The notes beneath the pieces were generated by a model that saw only the letters and a list, made by a program, of their open reading frames with translations, searched no databases and was not told the DNA's origin. A DNA stretch of 64,000 nucleotides from contig CP058667.1 in NCBI GenBank assembly GCA_020544305.1, positions 496,001 to 560,000 of the forward strand. Reading direction: 5' to 3'. This document shows positions 44,417 to 52,407 of the stretch, one piece after another; position 1 is the stretch's first letter, and the number at the start of each line of letters is the position of its first letter. Source of the stretch: Staphylococcus taiwanensis. GTDB lineage: Bacteria; Bacillota; Bacilli; Staphylococcales; Staphylococcaceae. Made by a program: the position numbers and the translations under genes.

Positions 44417-45382
44417 TTATATGCGATTCATTATAGTATTAATAAGGTTATCTGCACGTTGTTGATAGTCTGCGATGACCTCACCTGATTGTTGTAATTG
44501 AGATAATTCTGTTTCTGATAGGGTTAATTCAATAATACGATCAGCACCATTTCCGTTAATAATTGTAGGCGTACCGATATATAAATCGCTCAGTCCATAT
44601 TCGCCTTCGACATAACTTGAAACATTCATAATAACATTCTTATTGAAAAGGATTGCTTCTACGATGCGAACTAAACTTAATGAGATGCCAAAATTGGTTG
44701 TGCCTTTTCGAACATAAATATCATAACCAACTTGTGTCGTTTGAGTTGAAATCGATTGCTTAAATGTCGCAATATCCGTATCATTGCTCAATAAATCCAA
44801 CACAGGTTCTCCTGCGATTTGTGCATGTGACCAAACTTGAACTTGAGAATCACCATGTTCGCCAATCACAGGCGCATATACATGATGAGGTGCCACATCA
44901 AAGGTACGACTTAAGAAGAACTCGAAGCGGGCAGTATCGAGTGATGTTCCTGAACCAATGACTTTGTTTTTAGGAAAATGAGATACCTGTTTGACGACAT
45001 AACTCATAATATCAACTGGGTTTGAAGGCAACACAAAATAACCGTCAAAGCCGTTATCAATAACTTGTTGAATCATCGGTACAAAGATATTGACATTATC
45101 TTCAAGTAATTTAAGACGTGTTTCACCTTTAGCTAATTTCGCACTAGCACATATCACCACAATATCCGCATCAGCACAATCGGCATAAGTTCCTACATGA
45201 ACGTCGACAAAGTTATCACTAAAAGGGGTAGCATGATTCAAATCCCACACATCCGCTTTTGCTTTATCTTCGTCAATATCAATGATTGCAAGTTCATCTA
45301 CTAAACCTCTCGCTACAATGGCATGTGCGAAAGCAGAGCCCACATAACCACTACCAATCAGTACAATTTTATTCTGTGTCAT
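44417..45382 (-). CDS. ldh: L-lactate dehydrogenase
   Basis: 321 residues. NAD motif VLIGSGYVGSAFA (about 7-19), ETRLKLLEDN (substrate Arg), SNPVDIMSYV, and the catalytic His in GEHGDSQVQVWS. It regenerates NAD by reducing pyruvate to L-lactate. Staphylococci carry two or more L-LDH paralogs; which one this is cannot be settled here. AAAGTAGG precedes the ATG. I see no clear Rex box in front of it, unlike the nearby alcohol dehydrogenase. Confidence 0.92.
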   Translation of the reverse strand: MTQNKIVLIGSGYVGSAFAHAIVARGLVDELAIIDIDEDKAKADVWDLNHATPFSDNFVDVHVGTYADCADADIVVICASAKLAKGETRLKLLEDNVNIFVPMIQQVIDNGFDGYFVLPSNPVDIMSYVVKQVSHFPKNKVIGSGTSLDTARFEFFLSRTFDVAPHHVYAPVIGEHGDSQVQVWSHAQIAGEPVLDLLSNDTDIATFKQSISTQTTQVGYDIYVRKGTTNFGISLSLVRIVEAILFNKNVIMNVSSYVEGEYGLSDLYIGTPTIINGNGADRIIELTLSETELSQLQQSGEVIADYQQRADNLINTIMNRI

Positions 45383-45556
45383 GATTCATAACCTACTTTC
45401 ATTTTCAGATTGAAAATTCTGATAATTTAGTATAAGAATATCATTTTGAGCAAAAAAAGAAAATGTCTGGGAATACGTCAGTTTGTAGTGTGATTTACTA
45501 AAATAATATGATGATAGGGTTTATAATAAATAAGTGTATAGGAGGTCATGGAAATT

Positions 45557-46543
45557 ATGAAAAAAAGATTATTAACTGTTGCTACGTCAGCGCTATTAGG
45601 ATCACTAGCATTCGTTAAAGTGAAAGAAAAAAGAAGTTATAAAAGTGTGTTGACTGAAAAATATATCCGTATGTCAGGAATGAAAAAGACATTTGAAAAT
45701 GTCGAAGATGCTAAGAAAGCGTTGGAAGAAATGAAAGAAGTTACGGCAGGCAAATACGGCGGTACAAGTTACGAATTCCAACATGATGTGAGAACAAAAA
45801 GTTGGAATGGCTCATTGACCTATGTCATTAATGATAAACGAGATCGCCTACAACGCGTTATATTATACATTCATGGTGGCGCTTGGTTCCAAGATCCATT
45901 AGATGACCACTTTAATTTCGTTGATGAATTAGCAGGTCAACTTGATGCGAAAATCGTTATGCCAATATATCCTAAAGTGCCTCATCGTGACTACCGTACA
46001 ACATTTGAATTGCTAACACGTATCTATGAAAAGAATCTAGCTCAAGTTGATCATCCACAGCAACTCACGATTATGGGTGATTCAGCTGGTGGTCAAATCG
46101 CTTTATCTTTTGCTGAATATTTAAAACAAGAAACTGAGTTTCAACAACCTGGTCACATTGTAATGTTATCCCCAGTGTTAGATGCAACATTTAGTAATCC
46201 AGATGCGAGAGACTATGAAAAAATTGATCCAATGTTAGGGATAGATGGTAGTAAATACTTCATTAAATTATGGGCAGGTCATTTACCAGTTGAAGATTAT
46301 AAAATTTCGCCTATCAATGGTGACTTAGAAGGTCTAGGACGTATATCCATTTTTATTGGTACGAAAGAAACACTTTATCCTGACGCGTTACGTTTATCTA
46401 ATATGCTCAATGATAAAGGTATTGAACATGACTTTATTCCAGGGTATAACTTATTCCATATTTATCCTATCTTCCCATTACCTGAAAGACATAAGTTCTT
46501 TGCACAAATTAAGAAGATTATGTCAGAGGGAAATGAGCAATAG
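45557..46543 (+). CDS. Alpha/beta-hydrolase, HSL-type esterase
   Basis: 328 residues. The oxyanion motif HGGAW, nucleophile GDSAGG, the Asp region GTKETLYPDALRLS and a C-terminal His (YNLFHIYPIF) define the hormone-sensitive-lipase family. The N-terminus KKRLLTVATSALLGSLAFV is hydrophobic and may be a signal anchor. ATG 45557 is chosen since AGGAGGT (45540-45546) is 10 nt upstream; the ATG at 45548 is only 1 nt away. Its stop codon lies at the start of an intergenic repeat. Substrate unknown. Confidence 0.85.
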   Translation: MKKRLLTVATSALLGSLAFVKVKEKRSYKSVLTEKYIRMSGMKKTFENVEDAKKALEEMKEVTAGKYGGTSYEFQHDVRTKSWNGSLTYVINDKRDRLQRVILYIHGGAWFQDPLDDHFNFVDELAGQLDAKIVMPIYPKVPHRDYRTTFELLTRIYEKNLAQVDHPQQLTIMGDSAGGQIALSFAEYLKQETEFQQPGHIVMLSPVLDATFSNPDARDYEKIDPMLGIDGSKYFIKLWAGHLPVEDYKISPINGDLEGLGRISIFIGTKETLYPDALRLSNMLNDKGIEHDFIPGYNLFHIYPIFPLPERHKFFAQIKKIMSEGNEQ

Positions 46544-46863
46544 CTGACTGAATTGAGAAATAGCTAATTTTAAGTAATTCACAATTCAAGTCATCCTTGT
46601 GGTAGGGATATAAAATATTTTAAAAACTGATTTTACAAGTAAAGTAAATGGGAGCAAGAGCCTGGGACACAAATAATATATTAATGTTATTTCGCAAATT
46701 CGCAGTAGCTGACTGAACTGAGAAGGCACTTAAATCAAGCTTTTCTCAGTTCTAGTCATCCTTGCGGGCGGGGCCCCAACAAAGAGAATTTCACTAAGAA
46801 ATTCTACAAGCAAAGCAAGTTGGGAGTGGACGACGAATTTAAAAAGCATTCTGTCCCACTCCC
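46542..46863. repeat. STAR-like intergenic repeat, two diverged copies
   Basis: Two related blocks start with AGCTGACTGAATTGAG (46542) and AGCTGACTGAACTGAG (46707), share AGTCATCCTTG and end in ACAAGTAAAGTAAATGGGAG and ACAAGCAAAGCAAGTTGGGAG. The second holds GGGCCCCAACAAAGA (46771-46785), whose complement fits the S. aureus STAR signature TNTGTTGNGGCCC. A hairpin of the type AGAATTTC/GAAATTCT follows. The first block has lost the GC core. This explains the roughly 330-bp gap; no gene is seen. Confidence 0.75.
46822..46863. terminator. Terminator at the end of the repeat
   Basis: GGGAGTGG (46822-46829) pairs with CCACTCCC (46856-46863); it sits at the 3' end of the minus-strand EamA gene. Confidence 0.7.
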
Positions 46864-46872
46864 TTGCCCTTT

Positions 46873-47787
46873 TTAGATTTCTTCAGGCTGTTTTTTTAAG
46901 GATAGTATCAGAATTAAAATGAGTATTAATACGATACCAATTACCTGACCAGTTTTAAACGTTACACCTAACCATAAGGCACTTGTGATAACTGCAATAA
47001 CTGGTTCTATCGTACCAAGTAATGTTGTTTCCTTTGGAGAAAGGTATTTTAAACTATCAATAAATAAATAGAAGGCAAACGCTGTACCTGCAATAATACC
47101 GAATAATAAATAAATGATTGTAGATATAGTCATATCACCGAATGAAATATCCCATATAGGATGTTTAAAGTTCATGGCTAAACCTGAAATAATCATGGCC
47201 CATCCTACGATTAAAATGGAAGGGAACTTTTCAAGTAAACCAGTAGCATAAATGGTATAGAAAGCGAGTGCCAATCCTGCAATAATGCCCCACATAAGAC
47301 TAACGGGTGAAACAACTAAATGAGAGATTGAGCCATTCGTTAATAACAAGAAAGTACCTATTAATGTCATTGCAATTGCAAACACATCAAATGGTCGAAA
47401 GACATCAAGCCCTCGTATAACGAACCAAATAATAATATAAACTGGGGCAATATATTGTAAGAGCGTTGCTACCGCAACATTACCAGTTGCAATCGAAGCC
47501 ATATACGCATATTGAACGAACAACATTCCGATTAAACTATAAATAAGTAAACTGATAATCGTTTTTAAATTAGTAAATACTATAAATATTGAACGTTTAG
47601 GGTGAAGTATTTTATAAAGTGATAATAAAAAAATACCACTTACTAATAATCGTGCAGTTACATACCAATCAACATTAATATGACGCTGATTAAATAGCAA
47701 ATCTGATACGGTTCCTCCTAATCCCCATAGTGTCGCACCAATAATTGCGAAAAGGACACCTTTTAATCTGTGATGCGTTTGATTCAT
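46873..47787 (-). CDS. EamA/DMT-family transporter
   Basis: 304 residues, ten membrane segments in two EamA repeats (GATLWGLGGTVSDLLF near the start, LSPKETTLLGTIEPVIAVI in the second). Such proteins move amino acids or other metabolites, most often outward. ATG 47787 follows GGAGGTG; the frame from 47802 is an extension. It is divergent from an AraC-type gene that probably controls it. Confidence 0.85.
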   Translation of the reverse strand: MNQTHHRLKGVLFAIIGATLWGLGGTVSDLLFNQRHINVDWYVTARLLVSGIFLLSLYKILHPKRSIFIVFTNLKTIISLLIYSLIGMLFVQYAYMASIATGNVAVATLLQYIAPVYIIIWFVIRGLDVFRPFDVFAIAMTLIGTFLLLTNGSISHLVVSPVSLMWGIIAGLALAFYTIYATGLLEKFPSILIVGWAMIISGLAMNFKHPIWDISFGDMTISTIIYLLFGIIAGTAFAFYLFIDSLKYLSPKETTLLGTIEPVIAVITSALWLGVTFKTGQVIGIVLILILILILSLKKQPEEI

Positions 47788-47899
47788 ATGATACACCTCC
47801 ATAACACGATTGTTTTACTATAAATCTCATAATATAATGTTATTAAAGTTGATAATACTCAAATAATGAGTAAAAATATCAAAATATTGAGGTGGTTTA

Positions 47900-48784
47900 A
47901 TGATTTCGAAAATGATGCTCTCAGAAGATTTAGAAGAGAAAATTAACTACCCTGATCGTCGATGGCCTCATGTTATATTACATACAACTTTAAATGAAAC
48001 GGTACTAGGCTATATTCCGCTGCATTGGCATTACGCATTACAATTTATGTACGTAACTGATGGTATCGTTCAAGTTAAAATTGCAGATAATGAATTAGAA
48101 ATTAAGCAAGGGGAAGGTTTATTTATCAATTCTAATGTTGTGCATGAAATCCATGAAATAGTGGAAAATTCAAAATTTTATTGTTGGAATATTGGCTTAC
48201 CTAATGTTACTGAATATATTAATTTTACGTATGTAAGTCATATCATAGAGCAAGCACAAACCATTCCTTTCATTAAATTAATACGTGATGTGGAAGAGGA
48301 TAATCATTTATTGAATAGCATTGAAAAGGTTGGACGTATATACATAGCACAAGAAGGATACTATCAACTTGAAATACTTAGTGAATTTTATCAATGTCTA
48401 AATAAACTATTGTTAATTTTCCAAAAATATAAGGAAATCAATCATTATTTCTTTGATCCTAGGGTGAAACAATGTATTGAATATTTACAAAGTCATTATT
48501 CATCGAAGATTAAACTATGCGATCTTAGTCATATCATTCATATGAGTGAAGCGGAAACGATTAAATTATTTAAACGTTTTGTAGGGGATACACCGTTTAA
48601 TTTTTTACAGAATCATCGTCTCGAGCAAAGTGCGAAACAATTAATGTATGTACATAGCAATGTGACAGAGGTCGCGATGAATTGTGGTTTCTCTACGACG
48701 AGTTACTTTATTCAGAGTTTTAAACGTAAATACAACTTAACACCTAAACAATTTCAAATTAAATATGCAAAATATATTAAATAA
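47900..48784 (+). CDS. AraC-family transcriptional regulator
   Basis: 294 residues: an N-terminal cupin sensor (PLHWHYALQFMYVTDGIVQVK, about 39-59) and a C-terminal double helix-turn-helix (IKLCDLSHIIHMSEAETIKLFKRFVGDTPFNFLQNHRL, then VTEVAMNCGFSTTSYFIQSFKRKYNLTPKQF). GAGGTGG precedes the ATG. Divergence from the EamA transporter, 112 bp apart, suggests local control. Effector unknown. Confidence 0.88.
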   Translation: MISKMMLSEDLEEKINYPDRRWPHVILHTTLNETVLGYIPLHWHYALQFMYVTDGIVQVKIADNELEIKQGEGLFINSNVVHEIHEIVENSKFYCWNIGLPNVTEYINFTYVSHIIEQAQTIPFIKLIRDVEEDNHLLNSIEKVGRIYIAQEGYYQLEILSEFYQCLNKLLLIFQKYKEINHYFFDPRVKQCIEYLQSHYSSKIKLCDLSHIIHMSEAETIKLFKRFVGDTPFNFLQNHRLEQSAKQLMYVHSNVTEVAMNCGFSTTSYFIQSFKRKYNLTPKQFQIKYAKYIK

Positions 48785-48827
48785 AGCAGATGCGATATCT
48801 CATCATTCGGATGAGCTTGCATCTGCT
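48785..48827. terminator. Hairpin terminator overlapping a 3' coding end
   Basis: AGCAGATGC (48785-48793) pairs with GCATCTGCT (48819-48827), with an inner GCTCATC-type stem. It follows the AraC stop by 1 bp, and on the minus strand it includes the last codons of the small gene at 48803-49123, followed by TTTATTT. Confidence 0.75.
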
Positions 48828-49123
48828 TCGTTATGTTTAGAATTTGAAATTGTATTTGAATGTGTCGTGTTATGTTCTTTCTTAGCGACTTCAGAAGTAG
48901 CTGCAGAAGCTTTGTTTAATTTCATGTCGTTTACATTCTCATTAGAATCTTTAGTTACGCTATTAATATGTTGATGATCAGTGTCTAAAACTGAATTACT
49001 CATATCATTACCTTGTAAACTACCTACAAGAATGAACACTAAATAACTTGAACAAGCTAATAATACTATTGCTAGATAAATGCCAACTGCGATTTTAACC
49101 GGTTTAGCCATCGTTTTATCCAT
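48803..49123 (-). CDS. Small membrane or secreted protein, unknown
   Basis: 106 residues. One long hydrophobic segment (IAVGIYLAIVLLACSSYLVFILV, about 10-32) is followed by an Asn/Ser/Lys/Glu-rich polar tail with no fold I recognise (NDMSNSVLDTDHQHINS onward). A VLLAC sequence resembles a lipobox, but hydrophobic residues continue after the Cys, so a plain anchor is more likely. ATG 49123 is fixed by GGAGGA 6 nt upstream; the longer frame to 49210 is rejected. Its last codons form half of a terminator. Confidence 0.65.
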   Translation of the reverse strand: MDKTMAKPVKIAVGIYLAIVLLACSSYLVFILVGSLQGNDMSNSVLDTDHQHINSVTKDSNENVNDMKLNKASAATSEVAKKEHNTTHSNTISNSKHNEADASSSE

Positions 49124-49210
49124 CAATATCCTCCTAAAGTTGTACCTTAATTTACTTATAAAGTAACATCTGATTTTTAAGATAGTGTAAATAGGAAGTA
49201 AATATTTCAT

Positions 49211-49546
49211 TATTTATCTGCAAAGTCTAATTAATTATTAAGTTTCTCAAAATAATTTTGAAATTTCTCTTTAGTTTTAATCATATTTATTTATAAAATC
49301 TAAAATTTTTAACGTCTGTTAATAATATTTTACATAATATTTACATTGTTAAAACTGACTAAATAAGGAAATGATAGCATACATTTAGTTAGAAGAAATG
49401 GTTAGTTTTTATGAGCATCATAATTAGAAACTAACTATTTTTAATATCTTCTATATTAATATGTTGCTAAATCTTCATTATACATATTCAATTAGAAATA
49501 TATTCATACAACTTAATACAAAACTATCAAAGAGAGGGACTATATT
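49211..49546 (+). other. Capsule operon leader region
   Basis: About 335 bp of AT-rich sequence between the small minus-strand gene and capB. Apart from the hairpin at 49396-49445 no gene is seen. TATTAATAT/TATAAT-like hexamers are too common here to call a promoter. Confidence 0.4.
49396..49445 (+). terminator. Terminator-like hairpin before capB
   Basis: AAATGGTTAGTTT (49396-49408) pairs with AAACTAACTATTT (49428-49440), followed by TTAAT. It lies 100 bp upstream of capB with no plus-strand gene before it, so it could attenuate the capsule transcript. Confidence 0.5.
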
Positions 49547-50704
49547 GTGATTCTCATAATAATTTGTATCGCATTGATTTTATGGTTAGGGGTCAAAGAG
49601 AAAAAACGCCATACAAATCGACTTAATAAAATTCCTTTAAGAATCAATATTAATGGTATTAGAGGAAAATCGACGATAACAAGAATGATATACAGTGTGT
49701 TAAGAGAAGATCATTATCATGTTATTGGTAAGACGACAGGAACAGATGCACGTATGTTGTATTGGTTTACTGATAAAGAGTATCCCGTTGTACGTAAACC
49801 ACAAGGTGCCAATATTGGAGAACAACGTGACATCGTAAGAAAAGTCGTCAAACAAAAAGCGGATTCCTTAGTTAATGAATGTATGGCGGTTAACCCTGAT
49901 TACCAAATTACATTCCAAAATGATTTAGTAAGAGCGAATATCGGCGTTATTGTCAATGTGATGGAAGACCATATGGATGTGCTCGGCCCCACACTACAAG
50001 ATATTGCGCAAGCTTTCACAGCAACTATTCCTTATAAAGGAAAGTTAGTCGTTATGAAAGATGACTTCACACAATTCTTCGCGAAAGAAGCAAAAAAACG
50101 TAAAACAGAATTAATTGTTGTAGATAAAGATGAAGTTCCTGAATCGTATTTACGAAAGTTTCCTTACCTCGTCTTCCCAGATAATGTAGCGATTGCCTTG
50201 GGGGTTGCTGAAGCAGTTGGCGTAGATAAAGATACTGCGTTACGAGGTATGTTGAATGCACCGCCAGACCCTGGTGCAGTTGAAATTAAGTACTTCAATG
50301 CAAATAACACGCGAAATGTATTTGTTAATGCTTTTGCAGCCAATGAACCACAATCGACAAAAGCAATCTTAAATAAAGTTGAATCATATAATTATCCATA
50401 CACTAAAAAGGTGGTCATTCTAAATTGTCGTTCAGACAGAGTGGATAGAACACGCCAATTCGTCGATAACTTTATCGATGAAGTAGATTTCGATACTTTA
50501 ATTTGTACTGGAAAAAGTACGCAAATGGTCACTGATTTAATGCAACATTTGCCTGAGAAAAAGTATCTAAATTTTGAAAACCGTGAATTCCCAGAAATAG
50601 AAAAAGCCATTATTAGAGAATCACAAAATGCGCTTATTTTCTGTGTAGGTAACATTCATGGTCCAGGTGGTAGAATCGCAGAATTCATAGAAGGGATAGA
50701 ATAA
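49547..50704 (+). CDS. capB: Poly-gamma-glutamate synthase subunit CapB
   Basis: 385 residues, Mur-ligase-like. The N-terminal membrane segment (ILIIICIALILWLGV) is followed by the ATP-binding loop NGIRGKSTITRMIYSV (about 35-50), MAVNPDYQ and VNVMEDHMDVLGPT. With CapC it forms the ATP-dependent amide ligase that polymerises glutamate through gamma-linkages at the membrane. GTG start at 49547 follows AGAGAGGG. It is the first gene of capBCAED; capC starts 1 bp after its stop. Confidence 0.95.
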   Translation: MILIIICIALILWLGVKEKKRHTNRLNKIPLRININGIRGKSTITRMIYSVLREDHYHVIGKTTGTDARMLYWFTDKEYPVVRKPQGANIGEQRDIVRKVVKQKADSLVNECMAVNPDYQITFQNDLVRANIGVIVNVMEDHMDVLGPTLQDIAQAFTATIPYKGKLVVMKDDFTQFFAKEAKKRKTELIVVDKDEVPESYLRKFPYLVFPDNVAIALGVAEAVGVDKDTALRGMLNAPPDPGAVEIKYFNANNTRNVFVNAFAANEPQSTKAILNKVESYNYPYTKKVVILNCRSDRVDRTRQFVDNFIDEVDFDTLICTGKSTQMVTDLMQHLPEKKYLNFENREFPEIEKAIIRESQNALIFCVGNIHGPGGRIAEFIEGIE

Positions 50705-50705
50705 A

Positions 50706-51158
50706 ATGATAGGTTCAGAATTATACTTCTCCCTATTTGTCGGCATTGTATTAAGTTTAATCTTTGCAGAGAAATTTGGGATTAATCCAGCAGGACTCGT
50801 TGTACCGGGTTATTTAGCACTTATTTTCGATCAACCCATTATGTTGTTATCAGTATTAGTTATTAGTTGTTTAACATTTTTCATTGTTACATATGGTGTA
50901 AGTAGATGGGTTATTTTATACGGTAGACGAAAATTTGCGGCGATGATATTAACAGGTATGGTACTTAAATTTATCTTCGACTTAATATATCCTCTAACTC
51001 CTTTTGAAATGGTAGAAGTATCCGGAATCGGGGTTGTTATTCCTGGTATCATCGCAAATACAATTCAAAAACAAGGTGTCGTGATTACGTTATCAACAAC
51101 AATGTTATTAACTTGTATTACATATGTCATCTTATTCTTATATAGCTTTATTAATTAA
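50706..51158 (+). CDS. capC: Poly-gamma-glutamate synthase membrane subunit CapC
   Basis: 150 residues, about five membrane segments. KFGINPAGLVVPGYLALIFDQP is the family signature. It is the integral partner of CapB. The ribosome site lies at the end of capB (GAAGGGATAGA). It is 23 bp before capA. Confidence 0.94.
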   Translation: MIGSELYFSLFVGIVLSLIFAEKFGINPAGLVVPGYLALIFDQPIMLLSVLVISCLTFFIVTYGVSRWVILYGRRKFAAMILTGMVLKFIFDLIYPLTPFEMVEVSGIGVVIPGIIANTIQKQGVVITLSTTMLLTCITYVILFLYSFIN

Positions 51159-51181
51159 TCGCGAGCAAGGAGCGCAGAATA

Positions 51182-52255
51182 ATGAAAAAGAAAAAACGGT
51201 TAACAGCGAGCGAATGGTTACTCAAGCAATCTAAGCGACATAAACGTCGAAATTTTATTTATACATTAATCGTACTCATTGTTGCACTTGTACTTCTAGT
51301 ATTTGCCATACGTGCTGTAAAGGTTGAACCAGTAGCGGCAATGCCAAGTTCTGGTAACGATAATATCCGTAGTACATATTTAGGTAATGTCACACTCAAT
51401 AAACATATACGTCAAATGGACTTAAATGATGTGTTTGCGAGTTTAAAAGAACCACTTCAACATAGCGATTTTTCAACAGCATCGCTATTGGTAAGTCACT
51501 TTTCAAAAAATCCAAAAGATAATATCAAAAAGAATATTGAGAATATCATGTTCTTAAAGAAACAAAATATCAAGAGTGTGAATTTAATTAATAACACGAT
51601 TGATAATGTACAAGCTCAAGATTTGAGTAAACAAGTTGAGGCGCAAACGGATTACAACTTTATGACTGGTAACGGCTCTAACCCGATTAACAGTAAGACT
51701 GTTCAACAAGAAGTGAAGGGTAAAAAGATTGCCAATGTATCATTTACAGATGTTGGCTCAAATTATGAAGATCCGTTGAAGAATACGACGTCAATTAGTT
51801 TGGATCCTAATATCTTTGTTCCGCTAATTAAGAACTTGAAAAAGAATAATGATTTAGTCGTGGTTAATGTTGACTGGGGTATACCTAATGAACGAAATGT
51901 AACAGATCGTCAACGTGAATATGCACATGCTTTAGTTAATTCTGGTGCAGATGTCATCATAGGTCATAACTCAGTTGTTCAAAAAGTTGAAAAATATAAA
52001 AACGCAAGCATCTTTTATAGTTTAGGTAATCTAACATCAGATTCCTTCTTATCTAAAAACCAAAAAGGAATGGTAGTGCAACACGATTGGAATGGTAAAC
52101 ACAATCAATTCAGCATTACACCCGTACGTTCTGCTGATGGAAAAATTACGAAAGACAACATGAGCAAGATGGAAGCACAGCGCTATTACAATAATATTAA
52201 AGATAAATCAATTCACCTGAAAAAGGAGAATGGAGGGTATCACTTTGAATATTAA
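51182..52255 (+). CDS. capA: CapA, PGA export/synthesis protein (metallophosphatase fold)
   Basis: 357 residues: a very basic N-terminus (MKKKKRLTASEWLLKQSKRHKRR), one membrane anchor (YTLIVLIVALVLLVFAI, about 31-47) and an external PGA_cap domain ending in DVIIGHNSVVQKVEKY, SIFYSLGNLTSDSF. CapA is needed to move or elongate the polymer across the envelope. CAAGGAG precedes the ATG. Its last codons overlap the start of capE. Confidence 0.93.
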   Translation: MKKKKRLTASEWLLKQSKRHKRRNFIYTLIVLIVALVLLVFAIRAVKVEPVAAMPSSGNDNIRSTYLGNVTLNKHIRQMDLNDVFASLKEPLQHSDFSTASLLVSHFSKNPKDNIKKNIENIMFLKKQNIKSVNLINNTIDNVQAQDLSKQVEAQTDYNFMTGNGSNPINSKTVQQEVKGKKIANVSFTDVGSNYEDPLKNTTSISLDPNIFVPLIKNLKKNNDLVVVNVDWGIPNERNVTDRQREYAHALVNSGADVIIGHNSVVQKVEKYKNASIFYSLGNLTSDSFLSKNQKGMVVQHDWNGKHNQFSITPVRSADGKITKDNMSKMEAQRYYNNIKDKSIHLKKENGGYHFEY

Positions 52256-52406
52256 GAAGCATTGGGTAGGTATCGTAACAACGCTCATTATCATTGTTAT
52301 TCTATTGATGGTAACGTTTGCGAAAGCGAACGAAGGCCTTGATAATTTCGAGAAAAATGAATTGAAAAATACAACGGAGCAATACTTATCAAAAGGGGCC
52401 AGTTAG
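52245..52406 (+). CDS. capE: CapE, small PGA-synthesis membrane protein (TTG start)
   Basis: 53 residues, too short for usual ORF cut-offs. TTG at 52245 follows GGAGGG by 6 nt and overlaps the capA stop by 11 bp. The product has one membrane segment (IVTTLIIIVILLMVTFA, about 10-26) and a polar tail (KANEGLDNFEKNELKN). Size, topology and place between capA and capD match CapE/PgsE, the small fourth subunit of PGA synthetases. capD starts 1 bp after its stop. Confidence 0.88.
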   Translation: MNIKKHWVGIVTTLIIIVILLMVTFAKANEGLDNFEKNELKNTTEQYLSKGAS

Positions 52407-52407
52407 T

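Noticed and set aside
45383..45556. Rex or CodY site upstream of ldh
   Set aside because: The best CodY-like match is only about 12 of 15 and no Rex palindrome is visible.
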